Source: Acidovorax delafieldii
GTDB taxonomy: Bacteria; Pseudomonadota; Gammaproteobacteria; Burkholderiales; Burkholderiaceae_C
Reading direction: 5' to 3'
Assembly (NCBI GenBank): GCA_002377855.1
Contig: DFQQ01000002.1
Location: forward strand, 1 to 64,000
Length of the DNA stretch: 64,000 bases
Part shown: piece after piece, positions 9,711 to 17,745 of the stretch
Position numbering within the stretch: the stretch's first letter is position 1
Layout: each line of letters starts with the position of its first letter
The notes under the pieces: generated by a model
The model's database searches: none
What the model was told of the DNA's origin: nothing
What the model saw: the letters and a program-made list of their open reading frames with translations, nothing else
Translations under genes and position numbers: made by a program

Positions 9711-10786
9711 TGCCACGCGTACTCCCGATGAAGCCATCTGCTGCCCCATCTTCTGTGCCCGTGTCCCTGTCGCCCTCCCGCCGCGCCTGGCTGCGTTTCA
9801 AGCGCAACCGGCAGGGGTACTGGAGCCTGTGGCTGTTTTGCGCGCTGGTGCTGGTCAGCCTGTGTGCAGAGCTGGTCAGCAACGACAAGCCCCTCATCGT
9901 GCGCTACGAAGGGCAAACGTATTTCCCCATGCTGCGGGACTATTCCGAAAAAACCTTTGGCGGCGACTTTGACACGACCGCCGACTACCTGGACCCTTTC
10001 ATCCAGCAACGCCTGAGCGCCGGCGACAACTGGGCGCTGTACACCATCAACCGCTACGGGCCCAACACGCTCAACTACTTCGCCAAGTCGCCCAACCCAT
10101 CGGCCCCCACGGCCGACAACTGGCTGGGCACCGATGACCGGGGGCGGGACCTGCTGGCGCAATTGCTCTACGGTTTTCGGGTCAGCGTGCTGTTCGGGCT
10201 GGCGCTCACGGCCACCGGTGTGCTGCTGGGCGTGGTCACCGGGGCCATACAGGGCTTTTTCGGGGGCAAGACAGACCTGGCCTTTCAGCGCTTCATTGAA
10301 ATCTGGGGCTCCATGCCCGAGCTGTATTTGCTCATCATCTTCAGCGCGGTGTTTGCGCCCAGCATCGCGCTGCTCCTCATCTTGCTGAGCCTGTTTGGCT
10401 GGATGGGCCTGTCGGACTATGTGCGTGCCGAGTTTTTGCGCAACCGCCAGCTCGACTACGTCAAAGCCGCCCGTGCGTTGGGCGTGGGCAACTGGCAGAT
10501 CATCTGGCGCCACATCCTGCCCAACAGCCTGACGCCCGTGGTGACCTTCCTCCCATTTCGCATGAGCGCGGCCATCCTCGCGCTCACTTCCCTTGATTTT
10601 CTGGGTCTGGGCGTGCCGCCGGGCACCCCCAGCCTTGGCGAGCTGCTGAGCCAGGGCAAGAACAGCATTGATGCGTGGTGGATTTCGTTGTCCACCTTTG
10701 CAGTGCTGGTGGGCACCTTGCTGCTGCTGACCTTCATGGGCGACGCACTGCGTGATGCGCTGGATCCTCGAAAGGCCGACAAGTGA
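9710..10786 (+). CDS. yejE: Peptide ABC transporter permease YejE
   Basis: 358 residues from ATG 9710, overlapping the yejB stop by one base; an ATG six codons later is an alternative. A cytoplasmic N-terminus with RFKRNRQGYWSLWLF leads into the first helix, then a large periplasmic loop that is characteristic of YejE (about 60-140), a DPP-type permease domain beginning at GTDDRGRDLLAQLLYG, and the EAA loop around KAARALGVGNWQIIWRHILPNSL. It ends in the TGATG junction with yejF. Confidence 0.93.
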   Translation: MPRVLPMKPSAAPSSVPVSLSPSRRAWLRFKRNRQGYWSLWLFCALVLVSLCAELVSNDKPLIVRYEGQTYFPMLRDYSEKTFGGDFDTTADYLDPFIQQRLSAGDNWALYTINRYGPNTLNYFAKSPNPSAPTADNWLGTDDRGRDLLAQLLYGFRVSVLFGLALTATGVLLGVVTGAIQGFFGGKTDLAFQRFIEIWGSMPELYLLIIFSAVFAPSIALLLILLSLFGWMGLSDYVRAEFLRNRQLDYVKAARALGVGNWQIIWRHILPNSLTPVVTFLPFRMSAAILALTSLDFLGLGVPPGTPSLGELLSQGKNSIDAWWISLSTFAVLVGTLLLLTFMGDALRDALDPRKADK

Positions 10787-12411
10787 TGCCGCAGCACAGC
10801 AAGACTCCCTTATTGCAGGTCAGCGGCCTGCAGGTCCGCTTTGGCGACAAGGCCGTGGTTCGGGGCGTCAGTCTCGCACTCGCCCCGGGCGAAAAGCTCG
10901 CGCTCGTGGGCGAATCGGGTTCTGGCAAAACCATTACCGCTTTGAGCCTGCTGCGCCTGGCGGGCGACGCGGCGGTGGATGGGCAGGCCCTGTTCGCGGG
11001 GCGCGATTTGCTTCAGTTGTCTGAGCGTGAGATGCGCGGTGTGCGCGGAGGCGACATTGCCATGGTCTTTCAGGAGCCCATGACTGCCCTCAACCCCCTC
11101 ATGACCATCGGCCAGCAGATTGCCGAGATTTTGATGCTCAAAAAGGGCTTGACGGGCGCAGAATGTGCGCAGGCAGCTATTGAATTGCTAGCAAAAACAG
11201 GCATCCCGGAACCTGCCAGGCGCGCCAACAGCTTCCCGCACCAACTCTCGGGGGGGCAGCGTCAGCGCGCCATGATTGCCATGGCGCTGGCCAGCCAACC
11301 CAAGCTGCTGCTGGCCGACGAGCCCACCACGGCGCTGGATGTGACGCTGCGCGGGCAAGTTTTGGACTTGCTTTCAGACCTGCAGCGCCAGACCGGCATG
11401 GCCGTGCTGCTCATCACCCATGATCTGAACCTGGTGCGCCGCTTTGCCGACCGCGTGGCCGTGATGGAGCAGGGCGTGCTGGTGGAGCAAGGGGCCGTCG
11501 CCGAAGTGTTTGCCAATCCGCAGCACGCCTACACGCGGCGCCTGATTGCCAGCCAGCCGCGGCGCGATGTGCTGGAGGCTGCCCCGCCGGCCGGCACGCA
11601 GCCCGTGGTGCAGGCGGGCCAGTTGCGCGTGACCTACCCTACGCCGCTGCCGGGCGTGCGTGGCTGGTTCAAGAAGGGCGAGTTCGTGGCCGTGCAGGGG
11701 GCTGATTTGCAACTGTTGCCCGGGCAAACGCTCGGTGTGGTGGGCGAGTCGGGCTCGGGCAAGTCCACCCTGGCGCAGGCCATTTTGGGGCTGTTGCCCT
11801 CGCAGGGCGAATTGCAGGTCAACGGCCAGGCCTGGCAGCAGCCGGCCACCCGCAATACGCCCATCAACCAAGCGTTGCGCAAGCGGGTTCAGGTGGTGTT
11901 CCAAGACCCGTTCTCGTCGCTCTCGCCCCGCCTGACGGTGGAAGAAATCGTGGGCGAGGGGCTGCTGGTGCACGAGCCTGGCATTGATTTGACCGAGCGC
12001 CGCAGCCGGGTGGAGGCTGCCCTGGCCGAAGTGGGCCTGACCGATGCGCAGTTCCCCGGTCTGCTGGCCCGCTACCCGCACGAATTTTCAGGAGGCCAGC
12101 GCCAGCGCCTGGCCGTGGCCCGCGCGCTCATCGTGCGCCCGCAGGTGCTGGTGCTTGATGAGCCGACGAGCGCCCTGGACGTAACCATCCAGCAACAGGT
12201 GCTTGCCTTGCTGCAGCGGCTGCAGCGCGAGAAAGGCCTGAGCTACCTGCTCATCACGCACGATGTGGAGGTGATCCGGGCGATGGCGCATGACGTGGTC
12301 GTCATGAAGGATGGCGTCATCGTCGAATCCGGGTCGGTGGATGCAGTGCTGGATCGGCCACGCCATCCCTATACCCAAAAGCTGGTGGCTGCTGCCGTCG
12401 TGCCTGCTTAG
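10786..12411 (+). CDS. yejF: Peptide ABC transporter ATP-binding protein with two ATPase domains
   Basis: 541 residues from ATG 10786, one base inside the yejE stop. Two ABC domains are fused: Walker A GESGSGKT at 42-49 with LSGGQRQR and LLADEPTTALD, and a second Walker A GESGSGKS at 320-327 with FSGGQRQRLAVARAL and VLDEPTSALDV. It drives the Yej peptide importer. Codons 118-136 coincide with a copy of the dispersed palindromic repeat (11138-11192) that stays in frame and encodes part of the helical subdomain between Walker A and the signature motif. Confidence 0.94.
   Translation: MPQHSKTPLLQVSGLQVRFGDKAVVRGVSLALAPGEKLALVGESGSGKTITALSLLRLAGDAAVDGQALFAGRDLLQLSEREMRGVRGGDIAMVFQEPMTALNPLMTIGQQIAEILMLKKGLTGAECAQAAIELLAKTGIPEPARRANSFPHQLSGGQRQRAMIAMALASQPKLLLADEPTTALDVTLRGQVLDLLSDLQRQTGMAVLLITHDLNLVRRFADRVAVMEQGVLVEQGAVAEVFANPQHAYTRRLIASQPRRDVLEAAPPAGTQPVVQAGQLRVTYPTPLPGVRGWFKKGEFVAVQGADLQLLPGQTLGVVGESGSGKSTLAQAILGLLPSQGELQVNGQAWQQPATRNTPINQALRKRVQVVFQDPFSSLSPRLTVEEIVGEGLLVHEPGIDLTERRSRVEAALAEVGLTDAQFPGLLARYPHEFSGGQRQRLAVARALIVRPQVLVLDEPTSALDVTIQQQVLALLQRLQREKGLSYLLITHDVEVIRAMAHDVVVMKDGVIVESGSVDAVLDRPRHPYTQKLVAAAVVPA
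11138..11192 (-). repeat. Dispersed palindromic repeat, copy I (inside yejF)
   Basis: Reverse-orientation copy lying wholly in the coding sequence. The conserved end GCAGGCAGCTATTGAATT at about 11169-11186 is almost identical to intergenic copies; the GC-rich half is more diverged. The length keeps the yejF frame open and adds no stop. Confidence 0.75.
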
Positions 12412-12727
12412 CCTCAGCACGTGCTGTCTGACCGCGCAAGGCGCGTCGATGGGCCATCTGCAGCGCGGGTTGGGCAGGGGGTCTGCAACGCACGCCAGTG
12501 GCTTCGCTTTTTGCCAGCGCGGCCTGAAGAGGGCGGGCCCGTGCGCCAAACCCCACGTGGCGCAATACTGTTTTAAGCCAGGACGTGTAGCCTTGGCACC
12601 TGTGCAGAGCCCAGCCCCCAGGTGCTTGCCTGAGCGGCGCAGGGGCAACCGGCCCAGGCCCTGCGCCGGCCCTCCGGCTTGCAAGGCCAGGCCGGCCTTC
12701 TGCAGTCCCCTTGCACTGGTGCTATTT
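12412..12727 (+). other. Non-coding gap between yejF and the CDF transporter
   Basis: 316 bp with no convincing gene. A short inverted repeat (TGCGCCA ... TGGCGCA near 12542-12564) followed by TTTT could be a weak terminator for the yej operon. I see no repeat copy, tRNA or clear promoter. Confidence 0.4.
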
Positions 12728-13669
12728 ATGAATTTGAACGAACTGGACGACAGCGAAGACACCCAGCACACGCCGCAGGAGCGAGCGGCGGCCGCATCAC
12801 GCAGCACATGGGTGAGTGTGGTTGTCAACCTGGTCCTGAGTACCGTGCAGATAGCGGTGGGGGTGTTGTCCAAGTCACAGGGGCTGATCGCCGACGGTAT
12901 CCATTCGCTGTCGGACCTGGTGGCCGACTTTGTAGTGCTGTTTGCCAACCACCATTCCCAAAAGGACGCGGACGAAGACCATCCCTATGGGCACCAACGT
13001 TTTGAGACAGCGGCTTCCCTCGTGCTGGGTCTGCTGTTGCTGGCCGTGGGTGTGGGCATGGTGTGGTCGGCGGTGGTCAAGCTCGAGAACCCCGAATCCG
13101 TGCCCCAGGTCCATGCCGTGGCGCTGTGGGTGGCTGGCGCTGCGCTGCTGGGCAAGGAACTCCTGTTTCGCTACATGCTGGCGGTGGCCAAGCGGGTCAA
13201 GTCCAGCATGCTGGTGGCCAATGCCTGGCATGCGCGTTCTGACGCCGCGTCGTCGCTGGTGGTGGGGGTAGGCATCGCAGGCAACCTTGCGGGCTATCCC
13301 ATTCTGGACCCCATTGCCGCGCTCATCGTGGGCTTCATGGTGGGCAAGATGGGGTGGGAGTTTGGATGGGACGCCATGCACGACCTGATGGACCGTGCCG
13401 TGGACGAGCAGGAGGTGCATGCCATTCGCCAGACCCTGCTGGACACGCCTGGCGTGGCAGGCGTGCACGATGTGCGCACCCGCAAGATGGGCGACATGAT
13501 CGTGGTGGATGCCCACCTGGAAGTGGACGCGCGCATCACCGTCGAGGCCGGGCACGACATTGCGGTGCTGGCACGCCAGCGCGTGATGCAACGCCACCGG
13601 GTGCTCAACCTCATGACGCACGTCGATCCCTGGCGCAAGCCCGACCTGGACCACGCGCCCAAGCCTTGA
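12728..13669 (+). CDS. Cation diffusion facilitator (CDF) metal exporter
   Basis: 313 residues from ATG 12728. CDF proteins export divalent metals (Zn, Fe, Co, Ni, Mn or Cd) by proton antiport across the inner membrane. The transmembrane part (about 25-210) shows the paired metal-site motifs: IADGIHSLSDLVADF in helix 2 and HARSDAASS in helix 5. A cytoplasmic dimerisation domain follows (about 215-300) with VHDVRTRKMGDMIVVDAHLEVD. The HPYGHQRFE loop is typical of the FieF/MamB-like branch. The metal is not predictable with confidence. No regulator is adjacent. Confidence 0.93.
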   Translation: MNLNELDDSEDTQHTPQERAAAASRSTWVSVVVNLVLSTVQIAVGVLSKSQGLIADGIHSLSDLVADFVVLFANHHSQKDADEDHPYGHQRFETAASLVLGLLLLAVGVGMVWSAVVKLENPESVPQVHAVALWVAGAALLGKELLFRYMLAVAKRVKSSMLVANAWHARSDAASSLVVGVGIAGNLAGYPILDPIAALIVGFMVGKMGWEFGWDAMHDLMDRAVDEQEVHAIRQTLLDTPGVAGVHDVRTRKMGDMIVVDAHLEVDARITVEAGHDIAVLARQRVMQRHRVLNLMTHVDPWRKPDLDHAPKP

Positions 13670-13685
13670 GGCATGCCTGCTGCCT

Positions 13686-13717
13686 GCCCGAGCGCGCCAC
13701 CGGCGGCGCGCTCGGGC
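13686..13717 (+). terminator. Strong hairpin downstream of the CDF gene
   Basis: A perfect 13-bp GC-rich inverted repeat (13686-13698 with 13705-13717, loop of 6) starts 16 bp after the CDF stop. No T-run follows, so it may stabilise the mRNA end or act with Rho rather than as an intrinsic terminator. Confidence 0.6.
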
Positions 13718-13744
13718 ACTTCCCTACATTGCGAAAGGTGAAAC

Positions 13745-14329
13745 ATGGACCATTCCAGCGCCATCAAAAATCCAGGGCAAACACCCGGCTCCCATCCCGG
13801 TGGGCAGGCCGCCATTGAGGCCGCCGGAGCGCGGCACCGCCGCTACCACTCGGACCATGCCCACATGGCCCCGGCCTTTGGTGCCGACCGGTTTGCCCTG
13901 CGGGCCGAAGCGTTTGCGCGTTTTTTTGGCACCCCGCTGTTTTTGGGCGCGCAGACAGTGGTGGTGGCTACCTGGATCGGCGTGAACGCCATGGGCTGGG
14001 TGCACTTTGATGCCTATCCCTTCATCCTGCTGAACCTGGCGTTCAGCCTGCAGGCAGCTTATGCGGCGCCCTTGATCCTGCTGGCCCAGACGCGGCAGGC
14101 CGCGCGCGACAAGATGCACGCCGAGGCCGACGCCCAGCACCGCGAGGCCCTGGCCGTGGCCAACGAACAGCGCCAGTTGATTGCGGCGCAGCATGCCGTG
14201 CAGATGCTGGAGCTACTGGAGCAGAACACGCGACTGACCGCGATGACCAAAGAGCTGACGGAGCGCATTGAAGCGCTGACCGTGGAGATGCACCAGCGAC
14301 TCGCGGGTGGCGGCACCCGGGGGGCCTAG
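13745..14329 (+). CDS. DUF1003 membrane protein
   Basis: 194 residues. The core (about 55-120) has two predicted membrane helices with the DUF1003 signature FILLNLAFSLQAAYAAPLIL and LLAQTRQ, then a long charged helix likely to form a coiled coil (about 115-180). An N-terminal tail of about 50 residues is rich in His, Gly and Ala. The function of DUF1003 proteins is not established. The gene follows the CDF transporter after a hairpin, and a second unknown gene starts 40 bp downstream. Confidence 0.88.
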   Translation: MDHSSAIKNPGQTPGSHPGGQAAIEAAGARHRRYHSDHAHMAPAFGADRFALRAEAFARFFGTPLFLGAQTVVVATWIGVNAMGWVHFDAYPFILLNLAFSLQAAYAAPLILLAQTRQAARDKMHAEADAQHREALAVANEQRQLIAAQHAVQMLELLEQNTRLTAMTKELTERIEALTVEMHQRLAGGGTRGA

Positions 14330-14369
14330 GCCAGCCGTTGTGGCCCTTGCACACCCAAGGCGCACAGCC

Positions 14370-15026
14370 ATGTCACCTTCCTCCAAGATCTCCACATCGC
14401 CCACTTTGCCTACGTTGTCCGTGCCGCCCCATGGCGTTGGCACCCCGGTGCCTGCTCTGTTTGAAGGCGCCCAGGCACTTGCAGACATGCAATGCGCCCC
14501 AGTGCTGACTTGGCCTTGTGTGTTGCTGCACCTGGGCGCGCACGGCACGCGCTTGCAGCTGTGCCATGCACCGGGGGAGGCTTTTGCACACACGGTATGG
14601 CTGCCTGTGGGTACGGCTCTTACGGCACAGGCGTTTTTCAAGTGCGATGTGCCCACGCCTTTGGAAATGGAGGCCGCCATTGCCCAGGTGGAGGACGAGG
14701 TGTACCTTGCGCATCGGCAGTTCCAGCCGTTGGCCGCTGCCGGATCGGGCCCGCTGGCGTGGTGGAGTGTGGATGCAGCACTGATTGAACTCGCCGAACT
14801 CGCGGGCGTGCCCGGCGGTGCCCACACTGTGCTCACGCTCGATGCGGTGGAGCGCTTGTTTCAGCGGCTCGCGTACGTGGCCGAAGGGCGCCCTGCAGCC
14901 GTCGAGGGTCTGCCAGAACGTGCCAGCTTTGCCGCGGCCCTGTTGGTGCTGCGCGAACTGATGCACCACATGCCCTTTGCCACCCTGAACCTTTGCGTGG
15001 CCCAGGGCGCTCAACGCCCCGCATAG
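14370..15026 (+). CDS. Hypothetical protein, 218 residues
   Basis: I do not recognise this protein. It starts at ATG 14370 and contains no membrane segment or signal peptide. Visible features are a Pro/Ser/Thr-rich N-terminus (about 1-30), a central region with two Cys (CAPVLTWPCVLLHLGAHG), and a C-terminal part rich in Ala and Leu. The region CHAPGEAFAHTVWLPVGTALTAQAFFKCD reads as a structured domain. Codon use is like that of its neighbours, and it probably shares a transcript with the DUF1003 gene. Conserved-domain assignment is open. Confidence 0.6.
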   Translation: MSPSSKISTSPTLPTLSVPPHGVGTPVPALFEGAQALADMQCAPVLTWPCVLLHLGAHGTRLQLCHAPGEAFAHTVWLPVGTALTAQAFFKCDVPTPLEMEAAIAQVEDEVYLAHRQFQPLAAAGSGPLAWWSVDAALIELAELAGVPGGAHTVLTLDAVERLFQRLAYVAEGRPAAVEGLPERASFAAALLVLRELMHHMPFATLNLCVAQGAQRPA

Positions 15027-15098
15027 CGCAGGAGGCGCGCGGCCCCGCACCGATTAGCGGCGCCGGGTGCCGCTTGGCGCGCCCAGAGGCAGACGCGC

Positions 15099-16073
15099 TT
15101 ACTTGGCGGCAGCCTGCGCCGCTTGGGTCTTCTTGTAGACCTCCATCACGGTTGCGAAGTCGCGCTCGAAGTTGATGGGCAGCATCGTGTCGTTGCCCGG
15201 CAGCAGCTGCTTCAGCTTGGGTGAGAAGCTGTAGCTGTACGAGCACTTCTGCACCCGGTTTTGCACCTCGGGCGACGCCGCTTTGCCCAGCGTCCAGGTT
15301 TCGGTCATGAACGATGGGCTTTCCCACAGCGTGCGAATGCTCGAGCCCTTCACATCGCCCTTGAGCACCATGCGCTGGTACAGGTCGCTGGCCACCGCCG
15401 CTGCGGGGTAAAAGCCGTGCATCACGCCCGTGACCGACCGCTCATGCCCGTTCGAGAACACCACTTCGTAGTTCTTGTCCGGCACCAGGCCAATGGCCGG
15501 GAAGAGAGCGCGTGGCGCCAGGTTGCCCGAGTTGGAGGTAGGTGTGGAATGCGCAATCTTCTTGCCCACCAGGTCCTTGGGTTCCTTAAACGGGCTGTCC
15601 ACCCGCGCAATCAGGATCAGGTGGTACGAGTTGCGTTTGCCGGACGCCTTGTTGCCGGGCACGGCGAAGGGCGTAGGCTGGCCCGCCGCCACCAGCTGTG
15701 GCACCAGCCCGGGGTTGACCTGAGCCAGCTGCACCTTGCCCGAGACGATGCCCTCGATGAGCTCCTTCTCGCCCATCAGATCGATGTTGGAGCTGCGCTC
15801 CAGCGACTCGCCATGCTGGTTTTGCAGGTCCAGGTTGCCGCAGCGTGCCAAGTGGTTGAAGTAATCGCCCCACAGCAGCATGGTTTCGGCCTTGGCGTAG
15901 GTTTTGGGCATGGCCACCACCAGCTTTTCGCGGGGGCTGTTGGCAAACTGGGCTGCGGGGCTGGCCGCTGCAGCGCGCGCCTGGGCAGCCCCTGCAGGGG
16001 TTTGGGCCGCAGCGTTGCCAAGCAACAAGGTGGCGCCAGACAAAAGCGCCCAAAAACGTGCTTCACGTCGCAT
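15099..16073 (-). CDS. PhnD-like phosphate/phosphonate-type ABC substrate-binding protein
   Basis: 324 residues with a signal peptide (about 1-23, LLSGATLLLGNAAAQ) and a PhnD/SsuA/transferrin-type binding fold. The block DLVGKKIAHSTPTSNSGNLAPRALF is the typical PhnD ligand-loop region, where the S-T-S-x-S pattern binds oxyanions. No ATPase or permease gene is adjacent, so it is an orphan binding protein; it may serve a distant transporter or a sensor. The ligand is not known. Confidence 0.82.
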   Translation of the reverse strand: MRREARFWALLSGATLLLGNAAAQTPAGAAQARAAAASPAAQFANSPREKLVVAMPKTYAKAETMLLWGDYFNHLARCGNLDLQNQHGESLERSSNIDLMGEKELIEGIVSGKVQLAQVNPGLVPQLVAAGQPTPFAVPGNKASGKRNSYHLILIARVDSPFKEPKDLVGKKIAHSTPTSNSGNLAPRALFPAIGLVPDKNYEVVFSNGHERSVTGVMHGFYPAAAVASDLYQRMVLKGDVKGSSIRTLWESPSFMTETWTLGKAASPEVQNRVQKCSYSYSFSPKLKQLLPGNDTMLPINFERDFATVMEVYKKTQAAQAAAK

Positions 16074-16337
16074 GTAGTTCTCTCTTCATGAATGGATGAC
16101 GCCCGGGCCAACCCTGGCGTGTGGGCCTCACCTTGGTGGCGGGAGGCAGGCGTCAAAAGTATGCACGAAGATTGTTTTCTGAATGTAAATAAAGTGACGC
16201 TTGGATTACGTTTCAGCGACCTCCGTTCGTCTCAGAGGGCGTGAGTTGTCGCGCCACAGCCCCACCGATGCGCCCGCATCAGGAGCCGGGGAGCGCAGGC
16301 CTTCTGCTGAACCTGCCCACACCCCGGGCCGACCCGC

Positions 16338-16856
16338 TCAGCGTTTTTTCTTTTTGCTGCCAGGGTGGATGGACACCTTCGCAGGCGCGCCCAATGCGGC
16401 GCGGGCCAACGTGTCGGCAGCGCAGTTGCGGTGGCGCGCAATCCACTGCAGCTGCACGTCGTCAAAGCGTGCCAGCCAGGCACGCGCGGTGCCAAACACG
16501 TCTTGCAACCGGGCAATGGGCGCAGGCGCAAGCCGCCCGGGCCGCGCTGGCCGCAGGTGTTCGACGAGGATGGTGCTGTCGCTGAACACGGAAAGGGACC
16601 GTGCGCCCAACGCATGGGCCTGTTCCAGCGCCGCAATCAGTGCACGCAGTTCGGCTTCGTTGTTGCAGCCCACCAGGCTGCTGGTGCGTGACAGGCTGTG
16701 CTGCTGCCCGTCAGGGGCCACCAGCGTGGCGCCCAACCCCATGCGGCCGGGGTTGGGAATGGCACTGCCGTCGCAATGGATGACCCAGCGCGCAGGGGCC
16801 GCAACGAGCTCAACAGGCACTGCAGGCTCGACAGGCGACTCGGTGGCGTGGGCCAT
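16338..16856 (-). CDS. Ribonuclease HI-like protein
   Basis: 172 residues. The RNase H fold is shown by HCDGSAIPNPG with D29, NNEAEL with E69, VFSDS with D93 and the C-terminal D148 in RNCAADTLARAA, which together give the four acidic metal ligands. RNases of this type cut RNA in RNA-DNA hybrids. The protein has a 20-residue N-terminal extension and a basic Lys-rich tail (GSKKKKR). The sequence is closer to the small RNase HI-like proteins than to classical RnhA, so I leave out the symbol. DUF3297 lies 31 bp upstream on the same strand. Confidence 0.85.
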   Translation of the reverse strand: MAHATESPVEPAVPVELVAAPARWVIHCDGSAIPNPGRMGLGATLVAPDGQQHSLSRTSSLVGCNNEAELRALIAALEQAHALGARSLSVFSDSTILVEHLRPARPGRLAPAPIARLQDVFGTARAWLARFDDVQLQWIARHRNCAADTLARAALGAPAKVSIHPGSKKKKR

Positions 16857-16887
16857 GCAGGCAGCAGCTTTGCAGTGCCAGCGTGGC

Positions 16888-17136
16888 TCAGCGGTAAAAC
16901 GCTTCCACGGTGCCCTTGAGCTTGATCATCACAGGCTGGCCCTTGCGGTCCACGGTCTTGCCCGAAGGCACTTTGACCCAGCCTTCGCTGATGCAATATT
17001 CCCGCACATCAAAACGCTCTTTGCCATTGAAACGAATGCCAATGTCGTGCTCGAACACGGCGGCGTTGTGGTGCGGGCTGCGCGGGTCGGACGAGAGGTG
17101 GTCGGGCAGGGCGGGGGCAGAGGTTGCGTCGGTCAT
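16888..17136 (-). CDS. DUF3297 family protein
   Basis: 82 residues from ATG 17136. The whole protein matches the short DUF3297 pattern: HHNAAVFEHDIGIRFNGKER, then VREYCISEGWVKV and a C-terminal IKLKGTVEAFYR. Its function is unknown. It is followed by the RNase HI-like gene after 31 bp and may share its transcript. The ATG is the only start that gives the family length. Confidence 0.8.
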   Translation of the reverse strand: MTDATSAPALPDHLSSDPRSPHHNAAVFEHDIGIRFNGKERFDVREYCISEGWVKVPSGKTVDRKGQPVMIKLKGTVEAFYR

Positions 17137-17254
17137 GGGAGCCTGGGGCAGAAGAATGCTGAGGGCCGAGATTCTCGCGGATTTACCCGCCCGTCGGGCC
17201 CTTGGGGCTGCTGGGCCGGGGCGGGCCCAGCCTGGTGCTGATGAGGGTCTCGCA

Positions 17255-17312
17255 TCAAAATGCCATACAGCGCTCGTAAGCAAAGCGCGGCAAGCTATTA
17301 ATTTTGTAGCAA
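17255..17312 (-). repeat. Dispersed palindromic repeat, copy G
   Basis: Reverse-orientation full-length copy between DUF3297 and a decayed LysR gene; the LysR remnant reads into its AT-rich end (minus strand TTGCTACAAAATTAATAGC). Confidence 0.85.
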
Positions 17313-17525
17313 TGAGACGGGTGTGCCATTCAACCTGGCCCAGGCCGCCGCGCCACCACCCACAGCGACGGGGCCCACAGCCGACAGACTCTGGTCCCGC
17401 CGCCGCACCAGGTAAATCTGCCGCGTCAGCTCTGGCCACTGCAGCGGGCGCGTGATCACCCCCGGCTGCTGCAAGTGAGACAGCGTGAGCGCCGGCACAA
17501 GAGCGCCACGGCCAAGGCGTTCTTG
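17298..17525 (-). pseudogene. LysR-type regulator, C-terminal remnant
   Basis: Translation on the minus strand gives a recognisable end of a LysR effector domain: GRGALVPALTLSHL, then WPELTRQIYLVRRRDQSLSA, with no start codon context and no HTH or first subdomain. It begins abruptly at about 17525 beside a Bug-family remnant on the other strand and ends inside repeat copy G. It is a truncated gene unlikely to make a functional protein. Confidence 0.7.
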
Positions 17526-17539
17526 ACATGTCGGGCTCC

Positions 17540-17640
17540 GAGGCCTGGACCACCACCTCCGCCGACCTGGCCAGTTCCAGACCGCCGAAACCCTGAAGTG
17601 GGGCAAGGTGATCAAGGCCGCCGCAATGGAGGCGGAGTAA
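17540..17640 (+). pseudogene. Bug/TctC solute-binding protein, C-terminal remnant
   Basis: The last codons read QTAETLKWGKVIKAAAMEAE then TAA at 17638, the usual ending of tripartite-tricarboxylate-transporter substrate-binding (Bug) proteins. Upstream the frame quickly loses similarity. It points away from the LysR remnant, so the pair looks like a divergent regulator-target unit whose 5' halves were deleted. Confidence 0.65.
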
Positions 17641-17661
17641 GAATCTCTGGCAGGTTTTAGG

Positions 17662-17718
17662 TAAACACTGCCTGCAGCGCTTATTGGATGAGCGCAGGCA
17701 GCTATCAATAGCGTAGCA
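17662..17718 (-). repeat. Dispersed palindromic repeat, copy F
   Basis: Reverse-orientation copy with GCGCTTATTGGATGAGCGC forming the second hairpin (about 17677-17695) and GCAGGCAGCTATCAATAGC as the conserved end. With copy G it brackets the two pseudogenes. Confidence 0.85.
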
Positions 17719-17745
17719 ATACGGGCCGTGGCAGGCGGGCAGGCG

